From positions 1 through 7,846 of the forward strand of contig JAUVQL010000039.1 in NCBI GenBank assembly GCA_030598165.1: DNA of 7,846 bases, in the 5' to 3' direction. Both the position numbers and the translations under genes were made by a program. This stretch comes from Acidobacteriota bacterium. Its GTDB lineage: Bacteria; Acidobacteriota; Vicinamibacteria; Marinacidobacterales; SMYC01. Each line of letters begins with the position of its first letter. The first letter of the stretch is position 1. The notes below the pieces were generated by a model that had not been told where the DNA came from, did no database searches, and saw only the letters and a list, made by a program, of their open reading frames with translations. Shown here piece after piece: positions 1 to 6,751 of this stretch.

Positions 1-217
1 AGCGCTGTTTTTCTTGAGTCAGTTGGTTGATTTCTTCATCCAGTCGACTCAAAGTCTGCTGGGCCGTGAGGTATTGGAAGGCGATGAGAGCCAACGCAGC
101 CCCTATAAAGAGGATGGCGAAGAGAAGTCCTTTCTTCTCGGATGGGGCTGCCGGAACTTCACCCTCGAACACCCCAGGGGCTTGGTCCCGGACACCTAGC
201 AGGTTAATGCGAATCAT
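1..217 (-). CDS. pilN: Type IV pilus inner-membrane assembly protein PilN (5' part only)
   Basis: The first 72 codons are present and the rest lies beyond the left edge. PilN is a bitopic inner-membrane protein of the type IV pilus alignment subcomplex; it pairs with PilO and is anchored to cytoplasmic PilM. The protein opens with MIRINLLG, the conserved cytosolic PilN peptide that docks into PilM in characterised systems. A linker follows, then Lys28-Lys29, one strongly hydrophobic segment at about residues 30-50, and the start of a polar, heptad-like coiled coil (about 52-72, rich in Gln, Leu and Glu). The ATG overlaps the pilM stop as ATGA, so translation is probably coupled. Identification rests on the N-terminal motif, the membrane topology and the position after pilM. 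The periplasmic domain cannot be seen. Confidence 0.9.
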   Translation of the reverse strand, partial: MIRINLLGVRDQAPGVFEGEVPAAPSEKKGLLFAILFIGAALALIAFQYLTAQQTLSRLDEEINQLTQEKQR

Positions 218-1275
218 CGGTCGCCTGCCTTTCTGAGAGCCAGCCCGACTGCTATGGAACAGGCCGGCCCAACCTCCTCGAGGAACTCAGCATCGAAGTC
301 CTTAGGGCTGTAGCTCATATTCTGGAAAGGATTGGCGATTTCTACCCGACAATCGAACCGCTCGCCCATCGAGTCGGCAAGCCCCGGTATGCGAGCACTT
401 CCGCCCGAGAGTACGACACGGTCGATGCGGTCTTCTGATGTCGTAGCCTTGAAAAAGTCGAACGTCTTCTGTACCTCGAGCAAAACCTGTTCACTCACCG
501 AAGTCAAAATGGGTGCCACGGCTTCCGGGCTCTGCCCTTCCACACCTTGCCCCTGCTTCAGGTTTTCAGCTTGCTCGAAGGTGACATTGAGGTCTTTCAT
601 GATGGCATCGGTGAATTGGTTGCCGCCGATAGTCGTGATATCTCGGGTAAAGATGGAATCCTCACCCTTGATAATATTGATGTTGGCTTGGCTGGCGCCG
701 GCATTGACCAACGCTACGACCCGGCCGGGCTCGATGCCATAGTTCAGTTCGTAGCTGTTTTGAAGCGCAAAAGCATCGATATCCATGACCACGGGATTAC
801 GGCCGGCCTGAGTGATCACACTCATGTAGTCATTGATTTTGTCTTTTTTGGCCGCCACGAGCAGGATGTCCATGTTGGCACCCGCCCCCTCTTCCAAGAT
901 TTGGTAATCCAAGTTCACTTCCTGGATATCGAAGGGGATGTATTGCTCGGCTTCCCAATGGATGGATTCCGACAGCTCCTGTTCGCTCATACTCGGGAGC
1001 TGGATCTTCTTGACAATGACCGAACTCCCGCTAATGGCAGTGGCCACGTCCTGTGTCTTGATCTTGTACTCCGAGAAGAGCCTTTGGATAGCCTCGATCA
1101 CCGACGTCGAGTCCATAATCTGGCCGTCGACGATGGCTTCCTGGGGCAGATACATGATGCCCACCGTGGTCAGCTGAAAGGCGTCGCCTTTGCCGGCTTT
1201 CAGTTCAACGGCCTTGATGGAGCTCGAACCGATATCGAGTCCCACGAGATTTTTCTTCTTGCCGAAGAGACCCAC
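214..1275 (-). CDS. pilM: Type IV pilus assembly protein PilM (actin-like ATPase)
   Basis: PilM is a cytoplasmic FtsA/actin-fold protein that binds ATP and the N-terminus of PilN, linking the pilus machine to the inner membrane. The product is 353 residues, normal for the family. The first phosphate-binding loop is GLDIGSSSIKAVEL (residues 12-25). The second nucleotide-binding loop is VLSGGSARIPGL (about 288-299). A late GPACSIAVGLALR stretch (336-348) matches the closing helix of PilM proteins. The start is GTG, with a GGGAG ribosome binding site 7 bases upstream (plus-strand 1283-1287). It is the first gene of its operon, divergent from rplM, and its stop overlaps the pilN start. No key motif appears to be missing. 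Confidence 0.96.
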   Translation of the reverse strand: MGLFGKKKNLVGLDIGSSSIKAVELKAGKGDAFQLTTVGIMYLPQEAIVDGQIMDSTSVIEAIQRLFSEYKIKTQDVATAISGSSVIVKKIQLPSMSEQELSESIHWEAEQYIPFDIQEVNLDYQILEEGAGANMDILLVAAKKDKINDYMSVITQAGRNPVVMDIDAFALQNSYELNYGIEPGRVVALVNAGASQANINIIKGEDSIFTRDITTIGGNQFTDAIMKDLNVTFEQAENLKQGQGVEGQSPEAVAPILTSVSEQVLLEVQKTFDFFKATTSEDRIDRVVLSGGSARIPGLADSMGERFDCRVEIANPFQNMSYSPKDFDAEFLEEVGPACSIAVGLALRKAGDR

Positions 1276-1343
1276 AGTCTAACTCCCTTTCACTCGTCTC
1301 GATTTGATGTACATTTACTGGGAGATTGTTAAAGTACTTTGTG

Positions 1344-1373
1344 AGCGTACTGCATAAAGTTAACGTCTGTCAA
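1344..1373 (-). promoter_or_regulatory. Putative sigma-70-type promoter for pilM-pilN
   Basis: On the minus strand an exact TTGACA (plus-strand 1368-1373) is followed after 18 bases by TACGCT (plus-strand 1344-1349), a weak -10 with 3 of 6 consensus positions. Transcription would start about 60 bases before the pilM GTG. The -35 is strong but the -10 is poor, so the assignment is tentative. I saw no sigma-54 GG/GC pair in this stretch. Confidence 0.4.
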
Positions 1374-1527
1374 GCAAAAAAGATGCGTCCGATTTTCCAA
1401 CTGGGTGATTGGATTATTATGGGCTATAACTCGGATTTGGTCAAGAGGGAATCATGGGCACTCCAAAACTATGGGATTCCCCCCCCATTGTGGGGATTCT
1501 CAAACAGCGGCTAAGGGCTTTTTTTCC

Positions 1528-1556
1528 TTGACATTGCCGCTAGAGACAGTTAAGTT
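1528..1556 (+). promoter_or_regulatory. Putative sigma-70-type promoter for the rplM operon
   Basis: An exact TTGACA at 1528-1533 is followed by a 17-base spacer and TAAGTT at 1551-1556, which matches the -10 consensus at 3 of 6 positions. The expected transcription start is about 1563, giving a leader of roughly 65 bases before the rplM ATG. The sequence just after the -10 (ATCGGGTTGCC) is fairly GC-rich, as is common at ribosomal promoters under stringent control. That last point is inference only. Confidence 0.5.
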
Positions 1557-1563
1557 ATCGGGT

Positions 1564-1594
1564 TGCCGTCGGGAGGGCAGTGCTCTCCCGGGCA
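1564..1594 (+). promoter_or_regulatory. Stable hairpin in the rplM leader, possible L13 autoregulatory site
   Basis: CGGGAGGGC (1570-1578) pairs with GCTCTCCCG (1582-1590) across an AGT loop, giving nine pairs including one G-U. Below a two-base bulge (1568-1569), TGCC (1564-1567) pairs with GGCA (1591-1594). This makes a 13-bp hairpin with one bulge, placed almost at the predicted mRNA 5' end and 34 bases before the ATG. No U tract follows, so it is not a standard terminator. In E. coli, L13 is known to repress the rplM-rpsI mRNA through its 5' leader, so an analogous role is plausible here. 5'-end protection of the mRNA is the simpler alternative. Confidence 0.5.
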
Positions 1595-1628
1595 GGTGGT
1601 TTAATTTTGGGGATATCGCTAGAAAAAA

Positions 1629-2075
1629 ATGTCAACAACATTCGCAAAAAAACAAGAAATCGTGCGAGCCTGGGTCGTCGTCGACGCCGAAGGCGCAGTG
1701 CTGGGGCGCTTGGCAAGTAGGATAGCAACGATACTCACGGGTAAACACAAACCCTCCTACACCCCGTTTCTAGATACGGGTGACCATGTCGTCGTCGTAA
1801 ACGCCGAGAAGGTCTTGCTAACCGGCAACAAAGACAAGGACAAGCTCTACTATCGCCACACCGGATATCCGGGCGGACTCCGTCAAACCCGTGCGGAAAA
1901 AATGAGGGAGGACCATCCGGAACGGCTCATCGAACAAGCTGTGAAAGGGATGCTTCCTAAGACGCGTCTTGGGCGGGCCATGTACCGCAAACTGAAAGTC
2001 TACACCGGTCCGGATCATCCCCACCAAGCACAAAAACCCCAGCCTTTGGAGACGAAGGACTCGAACGTCTCCTAG
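1629..2075 (+). CDS. rplM: 50S ribosomal protein L13
   Basis: L13 is an early-assembly protein of the large ribosomal subunit that binds 23S rRNA. The product is 148 residues, close to the roughly 142 of E. coli. Family blocks are clear: [16 protein letters not shown] (about 15-30), [23 protein letters not shown], the [10 protein letters not shown] block, [18 protein letters not shown], and a C-terminal HPHQAQ motif. The start is an ATG after a purine-rich AGAAAAAA stretch. The only GGGGA lies about 15 bases upstream, so the ribosome binding site is weak. It is the first gene of the translation block, and rpsI follows after 28 bp, the usual L13-S9 pairing. Confidence 0.98.
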   Translation: MSTTFAKKQEIVRAWVVVDAEGAVLGRLASRIATILTGKHKPSYTPFLDTGDHVVVVNAEKVLLTGNKDKDKLYYRHTGYPGGLRQTRAEKMREDHPERLIEQAVKGMLPKTRLGRAMYRKLKVYTGPDHPHQAQKPQPLETKDSNVS

Positions 2076-2103
2076 GTAACCAGCAGCGAGGAGTAAATCA
2101 GTT

Positions 2104-2505
2104 TTGGCGACTTCGACGCGTATACAACATTACGGAACGGGTAAAAGAAAGTCTTCTGTCGCACGCGTATACCTTCGTCCCGGCAAGGGTCAAATCACCA
2201 TCAACAAGCGGGCCCTGGAGGAATATTTCCCCAGTGACACCTTGAAGATGGTGATCAAACAACCCTTACAACTCACCGAGACGTCGGATAAATTCGATAT
2301 TTTTGCCAATATTCGTGGCGGAGGACTGACCGGGCAAGCCTGGGCTATGCGACTCGGGATCAGCCGCGCATTGTGCGAGTTCAACCAAGAGCTTCGAGGA
2401 CGGCTAAAAAAGGGCGGTTTCTTGACGCGCGACTCGAGAATCAAGGAGCGCAAGAAATACGGCCAGCCGGGCGCCCGTAAGCGTTTCCAATACTCGAAGA
2501 GGTGA
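2104..2505 (+). CDS. rpsI: 30S ribosomal protein S9
   Basis: S9 sits in the head of the small subunit, and its C-terminal tail reaches the P-site tRNA. The product is 133 residues, a normal length. It shows the N-terminal [15 protein letters not shown] block (10-24), the central [19 protein letters not shown] block, and the diagnostic ending RKRFQYSKR with terminal Ser-Lys-Arg. The start codon is TTG, supported by GAGGAG at 2088-2093 with 10 bases of spacing and by an N-terminus of usual length. The gene is co-directional with rplM upstream and ends 13 bases before the favoured rpsB start. Confidence 0.97.
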   Translation: MATSTRIQHYGTGKRKSSVARVYLRPGKGQITINKRALEEYFPSDTLKMVIKQPLQLTETSDKFDIFANIRGGGLTGQAWAMRLGISRALCEFNQELRGRLKKGGFLTRDSRIKERKKYGQPGARKRFQYSKR

Positions 2506-2508
2506 TTT

Positions 2509-2516
2509 GGAGGAGG
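2509..2516 (+). promoter_or_regulatory. Shine-Dalgarno site that decides the rpsB start
   Basis: GGAGGAGG contains two overlapping GGAGG cores (2509-2513 and 2512-2516). Using the first core, the TTG at 2519 has a 5-base spacing. A longer reading frame opens at the TTG at 2507, but this site lies inside that extension, so 2507 cannot use it. The ATG at 2534 is 17 or more bases away, too far for normal spacing. Confidence 0.75.
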
Positions 2517-2518
2517 TT

Positions 2519-3313
2519 TTGGCTTCTATTTCAATGAAGGAGCTTCTAGAAGCTGGTGTTCATTTCGGACACCAGACCAAGCGTTGGAATCCGAAGATGA
2601 AAGAATACATCTTCGGTGAGCGTAACGGCATATATATCGTCGACCTACAAAAGACCCTCAGGATGTTCAAAGAGGCTCTCAAGTTCGCCGAGCAGCTCGG
2701 TCGCGAGGGTAAGACGGTCCTATTCGTCGGCACCAAACGTCAGGCACAAGAAGTGGTAACCGACGAAGCCGTGCGAGCCGGTATGTACTATGTCAATCAG
2801 CGCTGGTTGGGTGGCATTCTGACGAACTTCACGACGATTCAGAAGAGTATTGGCCGCTATCGAGAGCTCAACGCAATGGCCGAAGAAGGTCGATTCGACG
2901 AACTGTCAAAGAAGGAAGTCTCGCGGCTGGAAAAGGAGCGAAAGCGCCTCGACAAGAACTTGCGCGGCATTCAAGACATGAATCGGCTTCCCGATGCGGT
3001 CTACATCGTCGATTCGAAACGGGAAGAGATCGCCGTACTCGAGGCACGTAAATTGAAGATTCCCGTCATTGCCGTGGTCGACACGAACTGTGACCCTGAC
3101 GTCATAGACTATGTCATTCCGGGCAATGACGATGCGCTCCGAGCGATCAAGCTCTTCACGTCACGATTGGCCGATGCCCTAATCGCCGGCCGAGAAATGA
3201 CGGCAAGCGCCCTCCCTGAAGAGGCGACGGCCAAAGAAATAGACACGAACTCCGGGGAAAAAGCAGGCGAAACCGGCCAAGAGCCTGCTCAAGCACCTCA
3301 TCCCCCCGCATGA
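2519..3313 (+). CDS. rpsB: 30S ribosomal protein S2
   Basis: S2 binds late to the small subunit and, with S1, helps hold mRNA. From the TTG at 2519 the product is 264 residues beginning [19 protein letters not shown], which lines up with the E. coli start [19 protein letters not shown]. The Shine-Dalgarno position agrees; TTG at 2507 and ATG at 2534 are the alternatives. Family blocks include [52 protein letters not shown] and [14 protein letters not shown]. The last 30 or so residues form a low-complexity, Glu/Pro/Ala-rich tail (ending APHPPA) beyond the conserved domain; such tails vary between phyla. tsf follows after 50 bp, as is nearly universal. Confidence 0.96.
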   Translation: MASISMKELLEAGVHFGHQTKRWNPKMKEYIFGERNGIYIVDLQKTLRMFKEALKFAEQLGREGKTVLFVGTKRQAQEVVTDEAVRAGMYYVNQRWLGGILTNFTTIQKSIGRYRELNAMAEEGRFDELSKKEVSRLEKERKRLDKNLRGIQDMNRLPDAVYIVDSKREEIAVLEARKLKIPVIAVVDTNCDPDVIDYVIPGNDDALRAIKLFTSRLADALIAGREMTASALPEEATAKEIDTNSGEKAGETGQEPAQAPHPPA

Positions 3314-3363
3314 GGCATAGCTTCCCAACGCTCGCATCTCTCCGATAAAGAAAGCAGGCAAAC

Positions 3364-3966
3364 GTGAGCAAGATTTCCGCAGAGGTCGTCAAAAAGTTAC
3401 GCGATCAAACCGGCGCCGGCCTCATGGATTGCAAGAGCGCATTGGTGGAAGCCGATGGCGACATGGAAAAGGCCGTCACCGTCCTCCGAAAAAAAGGCCA
3501 GGCCGCTGCCGAAAAAAAGGCGAGCCGTTCTACAACGGAAGGGCTCATCGGCTCCTACATTCACGCCGGCGGGAAGATCGGTGTCCTCATCGAAGTGAGT
3601 TGTGAAACGGACTTCGTGGCAAAGACCGCCGACTTCCAGGACCTCGTCAAAGACCTGGCCATGCAAGTGGCTGCGGCGAGTCCGAGTTTTGTCAAACGGG
3701 AAGACGTGCCGGAAGAAATGCTCGTGAAAGAACGCGACATCCTAAAGAGCCAAGCTGAACAGTCGGGCAAGCCCGCTCAGGTCATCGAAAAGATTGTCGA
3801 AGGTCGGTTGAACAAATACTTCTCGGAAAGGGTCCTGTTGGAGCAACCCTTCATCAAGGATCCTGATGTCACCGTCCAAGAATACATCACCTCCAAGATC
3901 ACGGTTCTCAAGGAAAACATCCAGATTCGTCGTTTTATGAGATTCGAGCGCGGCGAGCCAATCTAA
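3364..3966 (+). CDS. tsf: Translation elongation factor Ts, short form
   Basis: EF-Ts exchanges GDP for GTP on EF-Tu. The N-terminal UBA-like domain (about 1-45) contains TGAGLMDCKSAL (16-27). The EF-Tu-contacting motif TDFVA lies at 82-86, within the core. The C-terminal part ends with EQPFIKDPDVTVQEYI and a short helical tail. At 200 residues it is much shorter than the E. coli protein (about 283) and matches the short class typified by Thermus (about 196), which has a single core subdomain. All key blocks are present, so it is not truncated. The start is GTG with only a weak AGG upstream (about 3356-3358); the N-terminal alignment still supports it. It follows rpsB directly. Confidence 0.96.
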   Translation: MSKISAEVVKKLRDQTGAGLMDCKSALVEADGDMEKAVTVLRKKGQAAAEKKASRSTTEGLIGSYIHAGGKIGVLIEVSCETDFVAKTADFQDLVKDLAMQVAAASPSFVKREDVPEEMLVKERDILKSQAEQSGKPAQVIEKIVEGRLNKYFSERVLLEQPFIKDPDVTVQEYITSKITVLKENIQIRRFMRFERGEPI

Positions 3967-4020
3967 GAATTCAAGAATTCAGGAACTCAAGAATTCAGAA
4001 GCCCAAGAATCCAGTACCCA
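3965..4020 (+). repeat. Degenerate 8-bp tandem repeat after tsf
   Basis: Seven consecutive 8-bp units can be laid out without gaps: AAGAATTC, AAGAATTC, AGGAACTC, AAGAATTC, AGAAGCCC, AAGAATCC and AGTACCCA. The first unit overlaps the tsf stop codon. Three units are identical and the others drift with one to five changes. The array looks like a decaying simple-sequence repeat, not a protein-binding cluster. No coding function is likely. Confidence 0.75.
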
Positions 4021-4027
4021 GAAATGT

Positions 4028-4107
4028 AGCCGCGCATAAACGCGAATTAACGCGAATAAGATCCAATCCTTTCCAACACCTTCTCCCAGTTGCGTTCATT
4101 TGCGGTT
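4028..4107. repeat. REP-like element: 10-bp direct repeat plus imperfect inverted arms
   Basis: AACGCGAATT (4039-4048) is repeated directly as AACGCGAATA (4049-4058). The left arm 4028-4047 matches the reverse complement of 4088-4107 at 14 of 20 positions, including CCGC and AACGC. The interval could therefore fold into a long imperfect hairpin of about 80 nt. The GCGAAT/GCGTTCATT style resembles dispersed intergenic palindromes I recall from several bacterial genomes, but I cannot assign a named family. It lies in the 229-bp gap between tsf and pyrH, downstream of the 8-bp array. The rest of that gap (4108-4195) shows only the pyrH ribosome binding site and no convincing promoter. Confidence 0.55.
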
Positions 4108-4195
4108 CCTCTCCCCTTTTCGCGCTTAAGTCTTCACTCGTTTCATGATACTTTTCCCAGGGCGAAACTGAAGTTTTAAGCTCCAAGAGGAAGAG

Positions 4196-4918
4196 ATGTC
4201 AAACCGGAAGCCGAAATACAAGCGCGTCCTGGTCAAGCTGTCGGGCGAAGCGCTCATGGGCGACCAGCCTTTTGGCATCGACACCCAAGTCTTCGAGAAG
4301 ATGGCGCACGAGATTCATCAAGTACACGCTCTGGGTGTGGAAACAGCCGTGGTCATTGGAGGCGGCAACATCTTCCGAGGTATTGCAGCTTCCGCCCGAG
4401 GCATGGACCGCGTTTCCGCCGACCATATGGGCATGCTGGCCACTCTCATCAACGGCCTCGCACTTCAAGACGCACTGGAAAAGCTTGGAACCCACACGCG
4501 CGTACTCTCCGCGCTCGAAATACGAGAAGTAGCCGAGACTTTCATTCGGCGGCGTGCCATTAGGCACCTGGAAAAGGGGCGGATCATCATCTTCGCAGCC
4601 GGCACGGGGAATCCCTATTTCTCCACGGACACCGCCGCGGCCCTTCGCGCCATGGAGATAAAGGCGGAAATCATCATCAAGGGCACCAAGGTCTCTGGCA
4701 TCTACTCCGCCGATCCGGAGCGCGAGGCGGATGCCACTTTTTTCGAGGAGATCACTTACTTCGATGTCATCAAAAAAAGCCTCAAAGTCATGGACACGAC
4801 CGCCATCTCACTTTGCATGGATAACAACCTGCCCATCATCGTATTCGACGTGAAGGAACCGGGGAACATGAAACGCGTCGTCTGTGGAGAAAAAATCGGT
4901 ACAATGGTGCGGAGTTGA
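4196..4918 (+). CDS. pyrH: Uridylate (UMP) kinase
   Basis: PyrH phosphorylates UMP to UDP with ATP in the cytoplasm, the first committed step from UMP toward UTP and CTP. Bacterial enzymes are hexamers of the amino-acid kinase fold, usually activated by GTP and inhibited by UTP. The 240-residue product is full length. Visible motifs are VKLSGEAL (13-20) for phosphate binding, IGGGNIFRG (54-62), DHMGMLAT (76-83), the UMP-binding [11 protein letters not shown] (136-146), and [11 protein letters not shown] (164-174) near the ATP site. The ATG follows AGAGG (4186-4190) by 5 bases. frr follows after 15 bp, the standard pair. The unusually long gap to tsf suggests it may have its own promoter, though I could not place one. 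Confidence 0.97.
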   Translation: MSNRKPKYKRVLVKLSGEALMGDQPFGIDTQVFEKMAHEIHQVHALGVETAVVIGGGNIFRGIAASARGMDRVSADHMGMLATLINGLALQDALEKLGTHTRVLSALEIREVAETFIRRRAIRHLEKGRIIIFAAGTGNPYFSTDTAAALRAMEIKAEIIIKGTKVSGIYSADPEREADATFFEEITYFDVIKKSLKVMDTTAISLCMDNNLPIIVFDVKEPGNMKRVVCGEKIGTMVRS

Positions 4919-4933
4919 AGAGGAGGGAATACC

Positions 4934-5491
4934 ATGATCAAGGATGTCATCGCTGACGCAGATCACCGCATGGGGAACTCGGTAGATGTGGTGCAAAAAG
5001 AGATGGCAGCTGTCCGAACCGGCCGAGCCTCGCTGGCAATTTTAGACGGAATCATGGTCGACTACTACGGCACTCCTACACCCCTCAATCAAGTAGCGAA
5101 CTTGGCCATTCCGGAAGCGAATCTCATCACCGTACAAGCCTGGGAAACGTTTTTGCTTCCCTTGATCGAGAAGGCCATCTTGTCCTCAGACCTCGACCTC
5201 AACCCAGCTAATGACGGTAAGATTCTTCGCATCCCTATTCCGTCCCTGACCGAAGAGCGCCGGAAGGTCCTCGTCAAACACGTTGGCAAGTTGACCGAAG
5301 AGGGTCGCACCGCAGTACGTCAAGTCCGCCGAGACGCCAATGACCACTTGAAGAAGATGCTGAAGGACAAGGAAATATCGGAAGATGACGAAAAGCGCGC
5401 GCTGAAATCCGTCCAAGAGCTCACCGACGAGCACATCAAGCAGATTGACGAGCTCCTCAAGAAAAAAGAACAGGAGCTAATGACCGTTTAG
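4934..5491 (+). CDS. frr: Ribosome recycling factor
   Basis: RRF works with EF-G to split the post-termination ribosome. The product is 185 residues, the same length as in E. coli. Domain I residues include RTGRAS (28-33) and the basic helix VRQVRRDAND (128-137), whose Arg132 matches the functionally important E. coli Arg132. Domain II contains YYGTPTPLNQVA (44-55) and RIPIPSLTEERR (99-110) closes the domain swap. The C-terminal helix carries KDKEISEDD. A perfect AGGAGG (4921-4926) lies 7 bases before the ATG. It is closely linked to pyrH, and no terminator separates it from the next gene, 44 bp downstream. Confidence 0.98.
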   Translation: MIKDVIADADHRMGNSVDVVQKEMAAVRTGRASLAILDGIMVDYYGTPTPLNQVANLAIPEANLITVQAWETFLLPLIEKAILSSDLDLNPANDGKILRIPIPSLTEERRKVLVKHVGKLTEEGRTAVRQVRRDANDHLKKMLKDKEISEDDEKRALKSVQELTDEHIKQIDELLKKKEQELMTV

Positions 5492-5535
5492 CCTTCAGTC
5501 GAAGTCGACCTTCCAACCACCTCGAGCTTGACCTC

Positions 5536-6750
5536 ATGACCAAACGTCTCTATTTTGCAGATCCCTACGTCGATCAATTCGAAGGACTCATCGTCGAGCG
5601 CCTGGAGACTCCAGATGGGCCTGCCGTGACTTTCAAGGAAACGTTTTTTTATCCTGATTCGGGTGGACAACCTCACGATCTCGGCACGATTGACGATATA
5701 CCTGTCACTCGCGTCATCGAACGAGGAAAATCGGTACTGCACATCCTGGAACGGTTCCCGGAAAAGGACAAAGTCGAGTGCCGTATCGACTTCGACCGAC
5801 GTCGTGACCACATGCAGCAGCACTCAGGGCAGCACCTCCTTTCTGCCGCCTTTCTTCATAAGGCTCACGCGCAGACGCTTTCATTCCATCTTGGGACGTC
5901 CACATCTACCATCGATTTGGACCGTGCCCCCATTGCGCCAGAAGTCCTCGCCGCCGTCGAACGGAAAGCCAATCGAGCCGTTCGCCGCGCCCACACGATT
6001 CGAAGCTATTTCATCAAGTCGGAAGAAGCTCAGACGCTGAAGCTCCGAAAGGCACCGGAAGTCGAAGGCATCTTACGAATCGTGGACATCGAGGGATTCG
6101 ACCGTCAGGCCTGTTGCGGAACGCACCCTAAGACGACGGCAGAGGTAGGGACGATATTGGTGCGAACGATGGAGCGTTTCAAGAGCGGGACACGCGTCGA
6201 GTTCGTCTGCGGAGATCGCGCTCATCACGACCATAAAACGTCTGTCGAAAGAATTCGGTCCCTGGCCGGCATTTTGAGCTGTCCGGAGAAGGCTCTCGTC
6301 GAAACGGCCACCAAATTATCGATGGAAAAGAAGGCTCTCACAAAGCAGGTGCAATCACTCCGGGAAGAAGTGCTTCAGAACCGTGCTGCGAGCTGGATCT
6401 CAGAAGCCGTGACAATGGGTGGCGTCAGCGTAGTGGTCCGTCACCTGGAGGACGTGAGCCCGGGCGAGCTGCGGCTTTTGACCATTTTCTTGACCAAGGA
6501 ACCTTCTCGGGTGGCGTTACTTGGAACTTACGCGCAATCGAGAGCGCATCTCGTCTTTGGACGTTCCGCGGACACCCCCGATTTGGATATGGCAGCACTT
6601 CTGCTGAAGGCGCTTCCGTCGGTGAACGGCAACGGCGGCGGCTCACCGCACCTTGCACAAGGAGGGGGACCACATCTAGACGGGCTCGCTTCAGCACTCC
6701 AAGTAGCGCAAGAGGAGCTCACCAAGATGATAGGAGAAAGCAGAAAGTAG
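5536..6750 (+). CDS. Stand-alone alanyl-tRNA editing hydrolase (AlaX-type with DHHA1 domain)
   Basis: This protein resembles the editing and C-terminal parts of alanyl-tRNA synthetase without the aminoacylation domain. Such enzymes hydrolyse Ser-tRNA(Ala) or Gly-tRNA(Ala) in trans. Residues 1-90 form the N-terminal barrel, with FYPDSGGQP at 38-46. The zinc site is complete: HxxxH at His96/His100 and CxxxH at Cys193/His197 (CCGTHP). A SFHLG motif (116-120) is typical of the editing pocket. A helical, coiled-coil-prone linker at about 240-290 leads to a DHHA1 domain with the signature GGGSPHLAQGGG (367-378). At 404 residues it belongs to the long AlaX class. No good ribosome binding site precedes the ATG, so it may depend on read-through from frr. 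The substrate (Ser versus Gly) is not decided by sequence alone. Confidence 0.92.
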   Translation: MTKRLYFADPYVDQFEGLIVERLETPDGPAVTFKETFFYPDSGGQPHDLGTIDDIPVTRVIERGKSVLHILERFPEKDKVECRIDFDRRRDHMQQHSGQHLLSAAFLHKAHAQTLSFHLGTSTSTIDLDRAPIAPEVLAAVERKANRAVRRAHTIRSYFIKSEEAQTLKLRKAPEVEGILRIVDIEGFDRQACCGTHPKTTAEVGTILVRTMERFKSGTRVEFVCGDRAHHDHKTSVERIRSLAGILSCPEKALVETATKLSMEKKALTKQVQSLREEVLQNRAASWISEAVTMGGVSVVVRHLEDVSPGELRLLTIFLTKEPSRVALLGTYAQSRAHLVFGRSADTPDLDMAALLLKALPSVNGNGGGSPHLAQGGGPHLDGLASALQVAQEELTKMIGESRK

Positions 6751-6751
6751 G

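Larger units (their letters stand above)
1276..1628. other. Divergent pilM/rplM control region
   Basis: This 353-bp gap between divergent genes shows no convincing coding sequence. It contains an exact TTGACA hexamer on each strand (see the promoter entries) and a GC-rich hairpin at 1564-1594. Between them lies a smaller structured patch: GGGAATC (1447-1453) is inverted as GATTCCC (1475-1481), an unbroken run of eight C follows at 1479-1486, and CCCCA/TGGGG (1483-1487 and 1491-1495) can form a 5-bp stem. A run of seven T lies at 1519-1525, just before the rplM -35 hexamer. If any plus-strand transcript started further upstream, for example near TATAAC at 1425-1430, this patch could act as an attenuator. 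No good -35 element accompanies that TATAAC, so this is speculative. Confidence 0.6.

Noticed and set aside
547..1332. Long plus-strand open frame (261 codons) opposite pilM
   Set aside because: It is a shadow of pilM, which has full family motifs, a ribosome binding site and an operon partner. The antisense product resembles no family I know.
1425..1430. TATAAC as a second rplM promoter -10
   Set aside because: No acceptable -35 lies 16-18 bases upstream, and the TTGACA at 1528 is closer to the gene.
1405..1725. Plus-strand open frame of 106 codons before rplM
   Set aside because: It crosses the predicted promoter and leader hairpin and overlaps rplM out of frame. Its composition is not protein-like.
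3965..4107. Possible CRISPR array in the tsf-pyrH gap
   Set aside because: The repeats are 8-10 bp, contiguous and degenerate, without unique spacers of regular length.
4199..4567. Minus-strand open frame of 122 codons opposite pyrH
   Set aside because: It lies entirely antisense to a well-supported UMP kinase gene and shows no recognisable domain or ribosome binding site.
5536..6750. Truncated alanyl-tRNA synthetase
   Set aside because: The protein has its own start, a complete editing zinc site and a DHHA1 signature, and the upstream sequence is frr with no remnant of the catalytic domain. It fits the stand-alone AlaX class better.
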